The notes under the pieces are model-generated. The model saw nothing but the letters and a program-made list of their open reading frames with translations. It was not told where the DNA came from and did not search any database. Both the position numbers and the translations under genes were made by a program. 64,000 bases of DNA from Achromobacter dolens (GTDB taxonomy: Bacteria > Pseudomonadota > Gammaproteobacteria > Burkholderiales > Burkholderiaceae_B): NCBI RefSeq assembly GCF_902859745.1, contig NZ_CADIJW010000004.1, positions 62,001 to 126,000 of the forward strand, in the 5' to 3' direction. Below are positions 7,720 to 17,431 of this stretch, piece after piece; position 1 is the first letter of the stretch, and each line of letters starts with the position of its first letter.

Positions 7720-10425
7720 ATGCGCACAGACACGCCCGTTACCGTATACCGCAAGGATTACCAGCCCTACCCCTACGACATCCCGCAGGTTTCCCTGGCC
7801 TTCGACCTCGCGCCCGACAGCACCGAGGTCCGCTGCGTCATGCAGGTCCGGCGCAAGGCGGACGCCAGCGCCGACGCCGCGCTGGTGCTGGACGGCGAAG
7901 AGCTGGAGCTCGTCTCGGTAGGGGTGGATGGCCAGGCGCTGCCGGCCGACCGTTTCCACCTGTCCGAGCACAGCCTGGCGCTGTACGGCCTGCCCGCCGA
8001 GGCCAGCGTGGAGATCGTCAGCCGCTGCAAGCCCTCGGCCAACTCCACGCTGATGGGCCTGTACGTCTCGGGCGGCAATTTCTTCACCCAATGCGAAGCC
8101 GAAGGCTTTCGCCGCATCACCTGGTTCGCCGACCGTCCGGACGTCATGTCGCGCTACCGCGTGACCTTGCGTGCCGCGCCGGCCTACCCGGTGCTGCTGT
8201 CCAACGGCAACCTGGTCGCCTCGCGGCAACTTCCCGACGGCCGCAACGAGGTCGAATGGGAGGATCCGTTCCCCAAGCCCTGCTACCTGTTCGCCCTGGT
8301 GGGCGGCAACCTGACTCACCGCGAAACCACGGTCAAGACCGCCAGCGGCCGCGACGTGCTGCTGCAGGTCTACAGCGACCCGGGCGCAGAGACCAAGACC
8401 GAATGGGCGCTGGATTCCCTGGTGCGCGCGCTGCGCTGGGACGAAACCCGCTTCGGCCTGGAACTGGACCTGGACCGCTTCATGGTCGTTGCCGTCCATG
8501 ATTTCAATATGGGCGCGATGGAGAACAAGGGCCTGAACATTTTCAATGCCGCCTACGTACTGGCCGACGCGGATACCGCCACGGACGCCAACTACGAAGG
8601 CATCGAATCCGTCATCGGCCACGAGTACTTCCACAACTGGACCGGCAACCGGGTCACTTGCCGCGACTGGTTCCAATTGAGCCTGAAGGAAGGCCTGACC
8701 GTATTCCGCGACCAGGAATTCAGCGCCGACATGATGGCGCAGGACATGGACGAGGCCGCTGCCGCGAGCGCCCGCGCGGTCAAGCGCATCGACGACGTGG
8801 TGACGCTGCGCGCGGCGCAGTTCCCCGAGGACGCGGGCCCGATGGCCCACCCGATCCGTCCCGACAGCTACCAGGAAATCGGCAACTTCTATACCGCCAC
8901 GGTGTACGAGAAAGGCGCCGAGGTCATCCGCATGCAGCACACGCTGTTGGGCGAGGCCGGTTTCCGCGCCGGCATGGACGAATATTTCCGCCGCCACGAC
9001 GGCCAGGCCGTGACCTGCGACGACTTCGTCGCCGCCATGGAATCCGTCTACACGCGCCAGCACCCGGGCCGCGATCTGTCGGTGTTTCGCAACTGGTACC
9101 GCCAGGCGGGCACGCCGCGCGTGACGGTCAGGCTGACGCACGACGCCGCCGCCCGCCGCTGCACCGTGACGTTGTCGCAGGAATGCCAGCCGGTCGGCGT
9201 CGAGAAAAAGGCCCCTGCCGGCTTCGTCAAGGCGCCCTACCATATCCCCTTCGCCATCGGCCTGCTGGACCGCAACGGCCGCGCCCTGCCGTTGCGCCAT
9301 GACGGGATGGTCAAGGACACCGCACTGCTGGAACTGACCACGCAGAGCCAGCAATGGCATTTCGACGACATCGACGAAATGCCGGTGCCGTCGCTGCTGC
9401 GCGATTTTTCCGCGCCGGTGATCGTCGATTACGACTGGACCGACGAGGAGTTGGCGCTGCTGTCGGCCCACGACGACAACCCCTTCGCACGCTGGGAAGC
9501 CGGCCAGGAACTGGCCACCCGCCAGATCCTGGCGCTGGCCGAGGCGCGCCAGGCCGGCCGCACGCTGCACGCCGACCCGGCCTTCATCGCCGCGTGGCGC
9601 GCGCTGTTGACCGACCCGGCGCTGGATGCCGCGTACCGCGCCCGCGCCCTGGCGCTGCCCTCGGAAAAGACCCTGGCCGAACGCATGCAGGCCGTCGATC
9701 CTCCGGCGCTGGCGGTGGCGCGCGATTTCCTGCGCGCCGAGCTGGGCCGCCAACTCTCGGCCGAATTCCGCCAGGCCTTCGATGACAACCAGACACCGGG
9801 CGCATACAGCCCCGCGCCGGTGCCGGCCGGCAAGCGCGCGATGAAGAACCTGGCGCTCAGCCACCTGATGGCGGCCGGCGAGCACGAGGCGCAGCGCCTG
9901 GCCGAACAGCAATACGAGCACGCCGGCAACATGACCGACAGCATGGCCGCGTTGTCGGCCCTGATCAACTACGGCCAGGGCGATTTCCCGCAGCAGGCGC
10001 TGGCGGCGTTCTACGACAAGTGGCGCGACAACGCGCTGGTGGTGGACAAGTGGTTCGCGTTGCAGGCCGCGGCGCGCTACACCACGGTGCAGACCGCGCG
10101 CGAACTGATGAAGCACCCGGCGTTCACGCTGCGCAACCCGAACCGGGCGCGCGCGCTGATTTTCCAGTTCTGCCTGAACAACGCCCGCGGCATGCACCAC
10201 CCGGACGGGTCCGGCTATGCCTTCTGGGCCGACCAGGTGCTGGCGCTGGACGCGCTCAATCCGGAAATCGCCGCACGCCTGGCGCGCGCGCTGGACAACT
10301 GGTCGCGCTACGTGCCGGCCCTGCGCGGTCCCATGCAGGAAGCCCTGCAGCGAGTGCGCGGCCACGAGGGGCTGTCGCGCAACGTGCAGGAAATCGTATC
10401 CAAGGCTTTAGAATTCGCAGCATAG
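7720..10425 (+). CDS. pepN: Aminopeptidase N
   Basis: M1-family zinc aminopeptidase that removes N-terminal residues from peptides in the cytosol. The product is 901 residues from the ATG at 7720; E. coli PepN is 870. The substrate motif [11 protein letters not shown] lies near residue 264 and the zinc site [11 protein letters not shown] near residue 300. The further Glu is in [13 protein letters not shown]. The start is chosen where homology begins ([17 protein letters not shown]); the frame upstream is not supported. The gene ends 10 bases before fbp, so the two probably share a transcript. A TACAAT at 7683-7688 is a possible -10. Confidence 0.97.
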   Translation: MRTDTPVTVYRKDYQPYPYDIPQVSLAFDLAPDSTEVRCVMQVRRKADASADAALVLDGEELELVSVGVDGQALPADRFHLSEHSLALYGLPAEASVEIVSRCKPSANSTLMGLYVSGGNFFTQCEAEGFRRITWFADRPDVMSRYRVTLRAAPAYPVLLSNGNLVASRQLPDGRNEVEWEDPFPKPCYLFALVGGNLTHRETTVKTASGRDVLLQVYSDPGAETKTEWALDSLVRALRWDETRFGLELDLDRFMVVAVHDFNMGAMENKGLNIFNAAYVLADADTATDANYEGIESVIGHEYFHNWTGNRVTCRDWFQLSLKEGLTVFRDQEFSADMMAQDMDEAAAASARAVKRIDDVVTLRAAQFPEDAGPMAHPIRPDSYQEIGNFYTATVYEKGAEVIRMQHTLLGEAGFRAGMDEYFRRHDGQAVTCDDFVAAMESVYTRQHPGRDLSVFRNWYRQAGTPRVTVRLTHDAAARRCTVTLSQECQPVGVEKKAPAGFVKAPYHIPFAIGLLDRNGRALPLRHDGMVKDTALLELTTQSQQWHFDDIDEMPVPSLLRDFSAPVIVDYDWTDEELALLSAHDDNPFARWEAGQELATRQILALAEARQAGRTLHADPAFIAAWRALLTDPALDAAYRARALALPSEKTLAERMQAVDPPALAVARDFLRAELGRQLSAEFRQAFDDNQTPGAYSPAPVPAGKRAMKNLALSHLMAAGEHEAQRLAEQQYEHAGNMTDSMAALSALINYGQGDFPQQALAAFYDKWRDNALVVDKWFALQAAARYTTVQTARELMKHPAFTLRNPNRARALIFQFCLNNARGMHHPDGSGYAFWADQVLALDALNPEIAARLARALDNWSRYVPALRGPMQEALQRVRGHEGLSRNVQEIVSKALEFAA

Positions 10426-10435
10426 GGAGAACCTC

Positions 10436-11455
10436 TTGAAACGTAAAACACTTACCCAATACCTGGTGGAGCAGCAACGCTCCGCGCAGGCCCTGGCCCC
10501 CGAAGTGCGGCTGCTCATCGAAGTGGTGGCGCGCGCCTGCAAGGCGATCAGCCACGCGGTCAGCAAGGGCGCGCTCGGCGGCGTCCTGGGCAGCCTCGAA
10601 AGCGAGAACGTGCAGGGCGAAGTGCAGAAGAAGCTGGACGTGCTGTCCAACGAGATCCTGCTCGAAGCCAACGAATGGGGCGGCCACCTGGCGGCCATGG
10701 CCTCGGAAGAGATGGAGACCATCCACCTGATTCCGAACCGTTACCCCAAGGGCGAATACCTGCTGCTGTTCGATCCGCTGGACGGCTCCTCGAACATCGA
10801 CGTGAACGTGTCGATCGGCACCATCTTCTCGGTGCTGCACGCCCCGCACAACGTGTCGGGCGCGCCGGTCTGTGAGGCCGACTTCCTGCAGCCGGGCAAC
10901 AAGCAGGTGGTGGCCGGCTATGCCGTCTACGGCCCGCAGACCATGCTGGTGCTGACCATCGGCAACGGCGTGGTCGGTTTCACGCTGGACCGCGAAATGG
11001 GCTCGTGGGTGCTGACCCACGAAAACATCCGCGTGCCCGAAGACACCAAGGAATTCGCCATCAACATGTCGAACATGCGCCACTGGGCCGCCCCGGTCAA
11101 GCGCTACATCGACGACTGCCTGGCCGGTTCCACCGGCCCCCTGGGCAAGGACTACAACATGCGCTGGATCGCCTCGATGGTGGCCGACGTGCATCGCATC
11201 CTGACCCGCGGCGGCATCTTCATGTACCCCTGGGATGCGCGCGAGCCGGGCAAGGCCGGCAAGCTGCGCCTGATGTACGAAGCCAACCCGATGAGCTTCC
11301 TCATCGAACAGGCCGGCGGCGCGGCGATCAACGGCACGCAGCGCATCCTCGACATCCAGCCGGACAAGCTGCACCAGCGCGTCAGCGTGATCCTGGGCTC
11401 GAAGAACGAAGTCGAGCGCGTGGGCCGCTACCACGCCGAGGACGCGGGCAAGTAA
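10436..11455 (+). CDS. fbp: Fructose-1,6-bisphosphatase, class I
   Basis: Hydrolyses fructose 1,6-bisphosphate to fructose 6-phosphate in gluconeogenesis. The product is 339 residues and begins at a TTG codon with AGGGAGA seven bases ahead; no ATG is better placed, and [15 protein letters not shown] matches the family start. The metal-binding signature [13 protein letters not shown] is intact near residue 115, and the conserved region [20 protein letters not shown]-type lies near 260. It follows pepN with a 10-base gap and is ended by a strong terminator. Confidence 0.96.
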   Translation: MKRKTLTQYLVEQQRSAQALAPEVRLLIEVVARACKAISHAVSKGALGGVLGSLESENVQGEVQKKLDVLSNEILLEANEWGGHLAAMASEEMETIHLIPNRYPKGEYLLLFDPLDGSSNIDVNVSIGTIFSVLHAPHNVSGAPVCEADFLQPGNKQVVAGYAVYGPQTMLVLTIGNGVVGFTLDREMGSWVLTHENIRVPEDTKEFAINMSNMRHWAAPVKRYIDDCLAGSTGPLGKDYNMRWIASMVADVHRILTRGGIFMYPWDAREPGKAGKLRLMYEANPMSFLIEQAGGAAINGTQRILDIQPDKLHQRVSVILGSKNEVERVGRYHAEDAGK

Positions 11456-11473
11456 GCCCGGCGTTCGCCCAAC

Positions 11474-11506
11474 AAAAAGCCCCGGCCTGAGCCGGGGCTT
11501 TTTTTT
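11474..11506 (+). terminator. Terminator after fbp
   Basis: AAAAAGCCCCGGC-CTGA-GCCGGGGCTTTTTTTT, a perfect 8-bp GC stem extended by A/T pairs and a long T-tract. Confidence 0.92.
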
Positions 11507-11527
11507 CGTCGGGATCCGGCGAAGGGC

Positions 11528-11749
11528 TTACTTGACCTCTTCGATGGACTTCACATCGTCCTTGTTGATCTGGACCTTCTTGCCGTCCTTGTCGTACTCG
11601 TACATGCCGGATTTCTTGTCATAGGTCGGCTCGTCGGGCGTCACGGTCGAGGTCCCGTCCCGTTGCTGAATAACCGAGGGCGACGAGCATCCGGCCAGCA
11701 CCCCTACTCCGGTCACCACCAGGGCCAACGTCATGGTCTTCAGGTTCAT
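11528..11749 (-). CDS. YgdI/YgdR-type small lipoprotein
   Basis: A 73-residue predicted lipoprotein. Residues 1-21 form a signal peptide ending in the lipobox VLAGC. The mature part fits the YgdI/YgdR (DUF903) SH3-like fold: a polar strand with DGTSTVTPDEPTYDKKSGMY and the closing motif VQINKDDVKSIEEVK. Function is unknown; relatives are cell-envelope proteins. It stands alone between the fbp terminator and the thrC terminator region. Confidence 0.82.
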   Translation of the reverse strand: MNLKTMTLALVVTGVGVLAGCSSPSVIQQRDGTSTVTPDEPTYDKKSGMYEYDKDGKKVQINKDDVKSIEEVK

Positions 11750-11841
11750 GGGCGTGTTCTCCGAGTGTGAATGGTGAATTCACTGTATCGGATGCGCGCC
11801 CAAAAAAAGTGACGGCATGTGGCCAAAATGCGTATGAAAGT

Positions 11842-11875
11842 AAAAAACCCCTCGCGGTTCACACCGCGAGGGGTT
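11842..11875 (-). terminator. Terminator after thrC
   Basis: AACCCCTCGCGG/CCGCGAGGGGTT is a 12-bp stem with a six-base loop, with an A-run on the left that gives a U-tract leftward. It lies 28 bases after the thrC stop. Confidence 0.92.
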
Positions 11876-11902
11876 GCAACCCCATACAACCGCAAGCTGC
11901 CT

Positions 11903-13312
11903 TTACACCTTGGCGTGCGCCTCGATATAGCGGCGCACGGCGGCGGCGTCGCAGTCCATGACTTCGACGCGCTGCGGCAAGGATTCCAGGTTTGCCAGGT
12001 TGCCCGGCGGCGTGGCCGGACGGCCCAGGGCGGCCTCGATGGTTTCCGAGAACTTGGCCGGCAAGGCGGTTTCCAGCACCAGCATCGGCACGCCGGGCTC
12101 GACGTGCTCGCGCGCGACCTTGACGCCGTCGGCGGTATGCGGATCGACCAGCACGCCGGTCTGGTCGTAGAGCGAGCGGATCGTGGCCAGGCGGTCTTCG
12201 TGCGAGCTGGCGCCCGAGACGAAGCCGTACTGCGCCTCGAACCGCGGCTTGAGCGCCGACAGGTCGAAGAAACCGTCGCGCGCCATGTCGGCCCACAGCG
12301 CCTTGACGCGGTCGGCATCGCGGCCGACCAGGTCGAACACGAAGCGCTCGAAGTTCGAGGCGCGCGAAATGTCCATCGACGGGCTGGAGGTGGCGTAGGT
12401 CTGCTCGGCCGGGCGCGGGCGATAGATGCCGGTGCGGAAGAACTCTTCCAGCACGTTGTTCTCGTTGGTGGCCAGCACCAGGCGACGCACCGGCAGGCCC
12501 ATGCCGCGGGCGATGTGGCCCGACAGGATATTGCCGAAGTTGCCCGAGGGCACCGTGAACGAGACCTGCTGGCCCGGCTTGTCGGTGGCGCGCAGCCAGC
12601 CGTGGAAGTAGTACACCACCTGGGCGGCGATGCGCGCCCAGTTAATCGAGTTGACCGCGCCCAGGCGGTACTTGGCCTTGAAAGCCAGGTCGCCGGCCAG
12701 CGCCTTGACGATGTCCTGCGCTTCGTCGAACACACCGCGCACGGCGATGTTGTGGATGTTCTCGTCCTGCAGCGAGTACATCTGGGCGCGCTGGAACGCG
12801 CTCATGCGGCCGTGCGGCGACAGCATGAACACGGCCACGCCGCGCTTGCCGCGCAGCGCGTATTCGGCCGCCGAACCGGTGTCGCCCGAGGTGGCGCCAA
12901 CGATGTTGAGCGTGGTGCCGCGCCGGGTCAGCACGTACTCGAACACCTGGCCCAGGAACTGCATGGCCATGTCCTTGAAGGCCAGCGTCGGGCCTTCGGA
13001 CAGCCCCAGCAGCGACAGGCCGTCGTTCAGCGGGCGCAGCGGGACGATGTCTTCGCTGTTGAAGATCTGCGAGGTGTAGGCGGCGCGGGTCAGGCGGCGC
13101 AGGTCCTCGGCCGGAATATCGGTGGCAAAGCGCGACAGCACTTCGAACGCCAGGTCGGCGTACGGCAGGCCGCGCCACGATTCCAGCGTCTCGGCGGAAA
13201 TCTGCGGCAGTTGCTCCGGCACGGCCAGGCCGCCGTCCGGCGCCAGCCCTTCGAGCAGGATGTCGGAAAACGGCTGGGGCGCCATGCCCCCCCGCGTAGA
13301 AATGTAGTTCAT
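11903..13312 (-). CDS. thrC: Threonine synthase
   Basis: PLP enzyme that converts O-phosphohomoserine to threonine, the last step of the pathway. The 469-residue product begins MNYISTRGG, as in many proteobacterial ThrC proteins, and GGAG stands eight bases ahead of the ATG at 13312. The PLP lysine lies in LAFKDMAMQFLGQ near residue 114, and the phosphate-binding loop GATSGDTGSAAEYA follows. It is the last gene of an alaC-hom-thrC cluster on the minus strand. A GC-rich repeat separates it from hom, and a strong terminator follows. Confidence 0.96.
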   Translation of the reverse strand: MNYISTRGGMAPQPFSDILLEGLAPDGGLAVPEQLPQISAETLESWRGLPYADLAFEVLSRFATDIPAEDLRRLTRAAYTSQIFNSEDIVPLRPLNDGLSLLGLSEGPTLAFKDMAMQFLGQVFEYVLTRRGTTLNIVGATSGDTGSAAEYALRGKRGVAVFMLSPHGRMSAFQRAQMYSLQDENIHNIAVRGVFDEAQDIVKALAGDLAFKAKYRLGAVNSINWARIAAQVVYYFHGWLRATDKPGQQVSFTVPSGNFGNILSGHIARGMGLPVRRLVLATNENNVLEEFFRTGIYRPRPAEQTYATSSPSMDISRASNFERFVFDLVGRDADRVKALWADMARDGFFDLSALKPRFEAQYGFVSGASSHEDRLATIRSLYDQTGVLVDPHTADGVKVAREHVEPGVPMLVLETALPAKFSETIEAALGRPATPPGNLANLESLPQRVEVMDCDAAAVRRYIEAHAKV

Positions 13313-13349
13313 GTCATTGACTCCACAATGCACTGCGTCCCGCCAGGCC

Positions 13350-13433
13350 AGGCCGCGCGGAGCCGGCTCCGCCGGGCCGCCGCCGGCGCCCCCTTGAGGG
13401 GGAAGCGCCGCAGGCGCTTCGGGGGTGGGCCTT
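13350..13433. repeat. GC-rich intergenic repeat, copy A (after hom)
   Basis: Copy A shares its plan with copy B at 14846-14926: CCGGCTCCGCCGG, a run of C and G, GGGGGAAGCGC, then GCGCTTCGGGGG. It starts three bases past the hom stop and can form two hairpins. It looks like a dispersed REP-like element of this genus. Confidence 0.65.
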
Positions 13434-13435
13434 CC

Positions 13436-14740
13436 TCATGCCAAATGCTCCACGCGCAGGCGCGTGACCTTGGACCGCACGAACGGCAAGGCCTCGATGC
13501 GCTCGATGGCCTGGTTGACATTGCCTTCCACCGCTTCGTGCGTCAGGAAGATGATGTCCGCGCCGCCGATGTGCGAGGGCTGCTGGATCATCGAGCCGAT
13601 CGAGATCGACCGGTCAGCCAGGAGGCGCGCGATGTCGGCCAGCACGCCCGGCTGGTCGTCCACGCGTAGGCGCAGGTAGTAGGAGGTGCTGACCTGCTCG
13701 ATCGGCAGGATCGGCGTGTCGGCCATGGCGTCCGGCTGGAACGCCAGATGCGGCACGCGATTGCCCGGATCGGCGGTATGCAGGCGGGTCACGTCGACCA
13801 GGTCGGCCACCACCGCCGAAGCGGTCGGCTCTTCGCCGGCGCCCTGGCCGTAGTACAGCGTCGGGCCGACGGCGTCGCCCTTGACCAGCACCGCGTTCAT
13901 GGCGCCTTCGACGTTGGCCAGCAGACGCTCGGCCGGCACCAGCGCGGGATGCACGCGCAGCTCGATACCGTCGGCGCGGCGCTTGGTGATGCCCAGCAGC
14001 TTGATGCGGTAGCCCAGGCGCTCGGCGTGCTCGATGTCCTCGGCGGCCAGTTGCGAGATGCCTTCGATGTAGGCGCGGTCGAACTGCACCGGCACGCCGA
14101 AGGCCAGCGAGGCCAGCAGCGTCAGCTTGTGCGCGGCGTCGACGCCTTCCACGTCGAAGGTCGGATCGGCCTCGGCGTAGCCCAGGCGCTGGGCTTCGGC
14201 CAGCACGTCGGCGAACGGCAGGCCGCGCGAGCGCATTTCCGACAGGATGAAATTGGTGGTGCCGTTGATAATGCCGGCGACCCACTGGATGCGATTGGCG
14301 GTCAGGCCTTCGCGGATGGCCTTGATGATGGGGATGCCGCCGGCGACGGCGGCTTCGAACGCCACCATCACGCCGCGCTCGGAAGCCGCGGCGAAGATCT
14401 CGTTGCCGTGCTTGGCCAGCAGCGCCTTGTTGGCGGTGACCACGTGCTTGCCGTTGGCGATGGCTTCCAGCACCAGCTCGCGCGCCAGGGTATCGCCGCC
14501 GATCAGCTCGACCACGATGTCGATCTCGGGATCGCGCACCAGCGCGTGCACGTCAGTGTCCACGGGCAGCGTGTCGCCGACGCGGGCGCGCGCCTTGGGC
14601 ACGTCGCGCACGGCGGCGCGGGTCACTTCAATGCGGCGACCGGCGCGGCGCGCGATCTCTTCCGCATTGCGCGACAGCACCGTCCAGGTGCCGCCGCCAA
14701 CCACGCCCAGGCCGAGCAGGCCCACTTTCATGGGATTCAT
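13436..14740 (-). CDS. hom: Homoserine dehydrogenase
   Basis: Reduces aspartate semialdehyde to homoserine with NAD(P)H, at the branch to Thr, Met and Ile. The product is 434 residues from the ATG at 14740. The Rossmann motif VGLLGLGVVGGG begins at residue 5, the catalytic-domain stretch AGGIPIIKAIREGLTANRI lies near residue 150, and a C-terminal ACT domain starts at DQPGVLADIARLL, near residue 362. The ACT domain indicates feedback control, probably by threonine. An alternative ATG at 14779 has a good GGAG seven bases ahead and would add 13 residues; both starts are plausible. Neighbours alaC and thrC are on the same strand. Confidence 0.95.
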   Translation of the reverse strand: MNPMKVGLLGLGVVGGGTWTVLSRNAEEIARRAGRRIEVTRAAVRDVPKARARVGDTLPVDTDVHALVRDPEIDIVVELIGGDTLARELVLEAIANGKHVVTANKALLAKHGNEIFAAASERGVMVAFEAAVAGGIPIIKAIREGLTANRIQWVAGIINGTTNFILSEMRSRGLPFADVLAEAQRLGYAEADPTFDVEGVDAAHKLTLLASLAFGVPVQFDRAYIEGISQLAAEDIEHAERLGYRIKLLGITKRRADGIELRVHPALVPAERLLANVEGAMNAVLVKGDAVGPTLYYGQGAGEEPTASAVVADLVDVTRLHTADPGNRVPHLAFQPDAMADTPILPIEQVSTSYYLRLRVDDQPGVLADIARLLADRSISIGSMIQQPSHIGGADIIFLTHEAVEGNVNQAIERIEALPFVRSKVTRLRVEHLA

Positions 14741-14845
14741 CGCGGCGCCCTCGGCGGGCGGGCGTTGAGGGGAATTCATTTCAGTTCTCCAAACACTCAC
14801 GCAATAACGGCTGCATACAGTCCACGGGCGCCCTCCCCGAGCGGG

Positions 14846-14926
14846 ATGCCGCGGATCCGGCTCCGCCGGTCCGCCAGCATGCCCCCCCCCGGGGGGAAGC
14901 GCGCAGCGCTTCGGGGGGGACCTTAC
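14846..14926. repeat. GC-rich intergenic repeat, copy B (after alaC)
   Basis: Similar to copy A at 13350-13433 (CCGGCTCCGCCGG ... GGGGGGAAGCGCGCAGCGCTTCGGGGGG). It abuts and slightly overlaps the alaC stop codon. The inner AAGCGCGCAGCGCTT is a near-perfect hairpin. Confidence 0.65.
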
Positions 14927-16107
14927 CTATAGCCGTCCTTGCGGAACATATCCTTGATGCCGCGCACCGCCTGGCGGGTGCGCTGCTCGTTTTCGATAAG
15001 AGCGAAGCGCACGTATTCGTCGCCATACTCGCCGAAGCCGATCCCGGGGGACACGGCCACTTTCGCATCCGACAGGACGCGCTTGGCAAACTCCAAAGAG
15101 CCCATCGCCCGGTAGGGTTCGGGGATCTGCGCCCAGATGTACATGGACGCCTTGGGAATTTCCACATTCCAACCTGCTTCGTGCAGACCGCGCGCGAGCA
15201 CGTCGCGGCGGCTTTGGTACTGCGCCACGATCTCGTTCACGCAGTCCTGCGGGCCGTCCAGGGCGGCGATCGAAGCCACCTGGATCGGCGTGAACGTGCC
15301 GTAGTCGTGATAGCTCTTGATGCGCGCCAGCGCGCCGACCAGCTCGCGGTTGCCGACCATGTAGCCGATGCGCCAGCCCGCCATGTTGTAGCTCTTGCTC
15401 ATGGTGAAGAACTCGACCGCGACATCGCGCGCGCCGGGCACCTGCATGATCGAGGGGGCGACGTAGCCGTCGAAGGTGATGTCGGCATAGGCCAGGTCGT
15501 GCACCACCAGGATGTCGTGTTCCTTGGCCAGGGCCACCACGCGCTCGAAGAACGACAGGTCGACGCACTGGGCGGTCGGGTTGCTGGGGAAGCCCAGCAC
15601 CATCATCTTGGGCTTGGGAATCGATTCGCGCACGGCGCGCTCGAGTTCCTCGAAGAAGTCCACGCCCGGCGTCATGCGCACGGAGCGGATGTTGGCGCCG
15701 GCGATGACCGCGCCGTAGATGTGGATCGGGTAGCTGGGGTTGGGCACCAGCACCGTGTCGCCGCGGTCCAGGGTGGCCAGCATCAGGTGCGCCAGGCCTT
15801 CCTTGGAGCCGATGGTGACGATGGCTTCGGAATCGGGGTCGAACTCGACCGCATAGCGGCGCTGGTACCAGTCGCAGATGGCCTTGCGCAGGCGCGGGAT
15901 GCCCTTGGACACCGAGTAGCCGTGGGTGGTCGGGCGGATGGTGGCCTCGACCATCTTGTCGACGATGTGCTTGGGAGTGGCGCCGTCCGGATTGCCCATC
16001 GACATGTCGATGATGTCCTCGCCGCGCCGACGGGCTGCCATCTTGAGCTCGCCGGTAATGTTGAAAACGTACGGGGGCAAACGCTCAATGCGAGAGAACT
16101 TCCTCAT
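14923..16107 (-). CDS. alaC: Alanine-type PLP aminotransferase (AlaC/YfdZ family)
   Basis: Fold-type I aminotransferase, probably transferring amino groups between glutamate and pyruvate or related keto acids. The product is 394 residues; E. coli AlaC is 412. The PLP lysine is in [17 protein letters not shown], near residue 236. Other family motifs are [11 protein letters not shown] near 43 and GFPSNPTAQ near 175. The ATG at 16107 is chosen because AAGGA lies eight bases ahead and homology starts at [15 protein letters not shown]. It heads a cluster with hom and thrC, an arrangement common in betaproteobacteria. Exact substrate preference is inference. Confidence 0.9.
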   Translation of the reverse strand: MRKFSRIERLPPYVFNITGELKMAARRRGEDIIDMSMGNPDGATPKHIVDKMVEATIRPTTHGYSVSKGIPRLRKAICDWYQRRYAVEFDPDSEAIVTIGSKEGLAHLMLATLDRGDTVLVPNPSYPIHIYGAVIAGANIRSVRMTPGVDFFEELERAVRESIPKPKMMVLGFPSNPTAQCVDLSFFERVVALAKEHDILVVHDLAYADITFDGYVAPSIMQVPGARDVAVEFFTMSKSYNMAGWRIGYMVGNRELVGALARIKSYHDYGTFTPIQVASIAALDGPQDCVNEIVAQYQSRRDVLARGLHEAGWNVEIPKASMYIWAQIPEPYRAMGSLEFAKRVLSDAKVAVSPGIGFGEYGDEYVRFALIENEQRTRQAVRGIKDMFRKDGYR

Positions 16108-16447
16108 GATGGGAATCCTTAGGGGGCGAAGGGGCAAAAATCCAGGGCGCGAGGGCGCGAAGGGGAAACGGGCTCAAAAGCCGCGCCAGCACACGTTTGC
16201 GGCGCAGCAAAACCCTGTAATCTAGCGCAAGGACGCCTGGGCGGCAAATGGAACAAAAATAGGGCCTGCTTGATGGCAAATTTGGTGGCAAAAATGCCCG
16301 CCCTCCCGCCGGGCCGCCCCCAACGGCGGGCAGCCTCCCCGCGGGGGGCAGAGAGCGAGCGCAGCGAGTGAAGCGTGGGGGTATTCCCTTTGCAACATAC
16401 GGCCATCCTGATGCGCTATTATCGGAGCCATAAAGCCGGAGTATTTA
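16108..16447. other. 340-base intergenic region between alaC and the Mth938-like gene
   Basis: Divergent promoter region. It holds short imperfect direct repeats (GGGCGAAGGGGCAAAAA near 16124; TGGCAAATTTGGTGGCAAAAATG near 16274) and a GC-rich repeat at 16296-16382. A TATTAT at 16417-16422 is a possible -10 for the rightward gene. No gene was seen. Confidence 0.5.
16296..16382. repeat. GC-rich dispersed-type repeat ending in a GAGCGCAGCGAGTGAAGCG tail
   Basis: Contains CCGCCGGGCCGCCCCCAACGG, then CCCCGCGGGGGGCAG and the tail GAGCGAGCGCAGCGAGTGAAGCGTGGGGG. It differs from copies A and B but has the same GC-rich, hairpin-forming style. The sequence type is reminiscent of repeats found between genes in related genera. 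Confidence 0.45.
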
Positions 16448-16909
16448 TTGAAGCTGCATACCGATCCTGCGACGGCCGCCCTGAACACCGTCACCGCCTA
16501 CGGTGACGGTTATATCGAGGTCAACCAGGTACGTTTTTCCTCCTCGGTCGCTTTTGGCCCCGAAGGCGAAGTTACCCCTTGGCCCGTTCAGTCGCCGGCC
16601 GACATCACCCCCACCCTCTTGCGTCAGGCGGCCGGATTGTCCGAACCCGTCCGCGACCCGTTGGCGTTCCTGGACGAACCCGAAGCCACCCCCAGCCGCC
16701 CGGCCAATGCGCCGGAAGTGCTGCTGGTCGGCACGGGCGGCCGGCAACAGTTCCTGCGCCCCGAGGTGCTGCGTCCCCTGTTGGCGGCCGGCATCGGCGT
16801 GGAAATCATGGACACCCACGCCGCCTCGCGCACCTACAACATCCTGATGGCGGAGGGCCGGCGCGTGGTCGTCGCCCTCATCCCCCCCAACGGAGACCCC
16901 CAGACATGA
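16448..16909 (+). CDS. Mth938-like domain protein (DUF498)
   Basis: A 153-residue protein of the Mth938/NDUFAF3-like fold, whose role in bacteria is unknown. It begins at a TTG with GGAG six bases ahead. Visible family features are the N-terminal strand region around NTVTAYGDGYIEVNQVRF, a central PEVLLVGTGGRQQFLRPEVL and the C-terminal MDTHAASRTYNILMAEGRRV. The stop overlaps the start of the peroxiredoxin gene (ATGA), so translation is probably coupled. The link may be only an operon convenience. Confidence 0.85.
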   Translation: MKLHTDPATAALNTVTAYGDGYIEVNQVRFSSSVAFGPEGEVTPWPVQSPADITPTLLRQAAGLSEPVRDPLAFLDEPEATPSRPANAPEVLLVGTGGRQQFLRPEVLRPLLAAGIGVEIMDTHAASRTYNILMAEGRRVVVALIPPNGDPQT

Positions 16910-17373
16910 TGATGCCCATCATCGGCAAGCCCGCCCCGCTGTTCACCGCTGAAAGCACCATCGGGCCGATCAGCCTGGAGCAGTGCCAGGGTCGCGCCGT
17001 GATCCTGTACTTCTATCCCAAGGACAACACCCCTGGCTGCACCACCGAGAGCCAGGATTTCCGCGACCTGCACGCCGACTTCCTGTCGGCCAGCGCCGTG
17101 GTGGTCGGAATCTCGCGCGATTCGCTGAAGTCGCACGAGAACTTCAAGGCCAAGTACGAGCTTCCTTTCCCTCTCATCTCCGACGCCGACGAAACCGTGT
17201 GCAATCTGTACGGCGTCATCAAGCAGAAGAACATGTACGGCAAACAGGTGCGCGGCATCGAGCGCAGCACCTTTCTGATCGACGCTTATGGCGTGCTGGT
17301 GCAGGAGTGGCGCGGGGTGAAGGTCCCGGGCCACGCCAAGGAAGTCCTGCAGGCCGCCAAGAGCATCGGTTAG
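16906..17373 (+). CDS. bcp: Thioredoxin-dependent peroxiredoxin, Bcp/PrxQ family
   Basis: Reduces hydrogen peroxide and organic hydroperoxides in the cytosol. The product is 155 residues, the usual length. The peroxidatic Cys is in PKDNTPGCTTES near residue 46. E. coli Bcp has a resolving Cys five residues later; here that position is Gln (CTTESQ), so this is a one-Cys or atypical form. Another Cys lies near residue 102 (ETVCNLYGV). The ATG at 16906 overlaps the upstream stop by ATGA, and GGAG is ten bases ahead. An ATG triplet follows immediately, so the exact start may shift by one or two codons. Confidence 0.92.
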   Translation: MMMPIIGKPAPLFTAESTIGPISLEQCQGRAVILYFYPKDNTPGCTTESQDFRDLHADFLSASAVVVGISRDSLKSHENFKAKYELPFPLISDADETVCNLYGVIKQKNMYGKQVRGIERSTFLIDAYGVLVQEWRGVKVPGHAKEVLQAAKSIG

Positions 17374-17431
17374 CCGTGCACAGGAATACCCGTCAGGTGC
17401 CATAGCCGGCCCATACTGGAGAGTGACGCAT

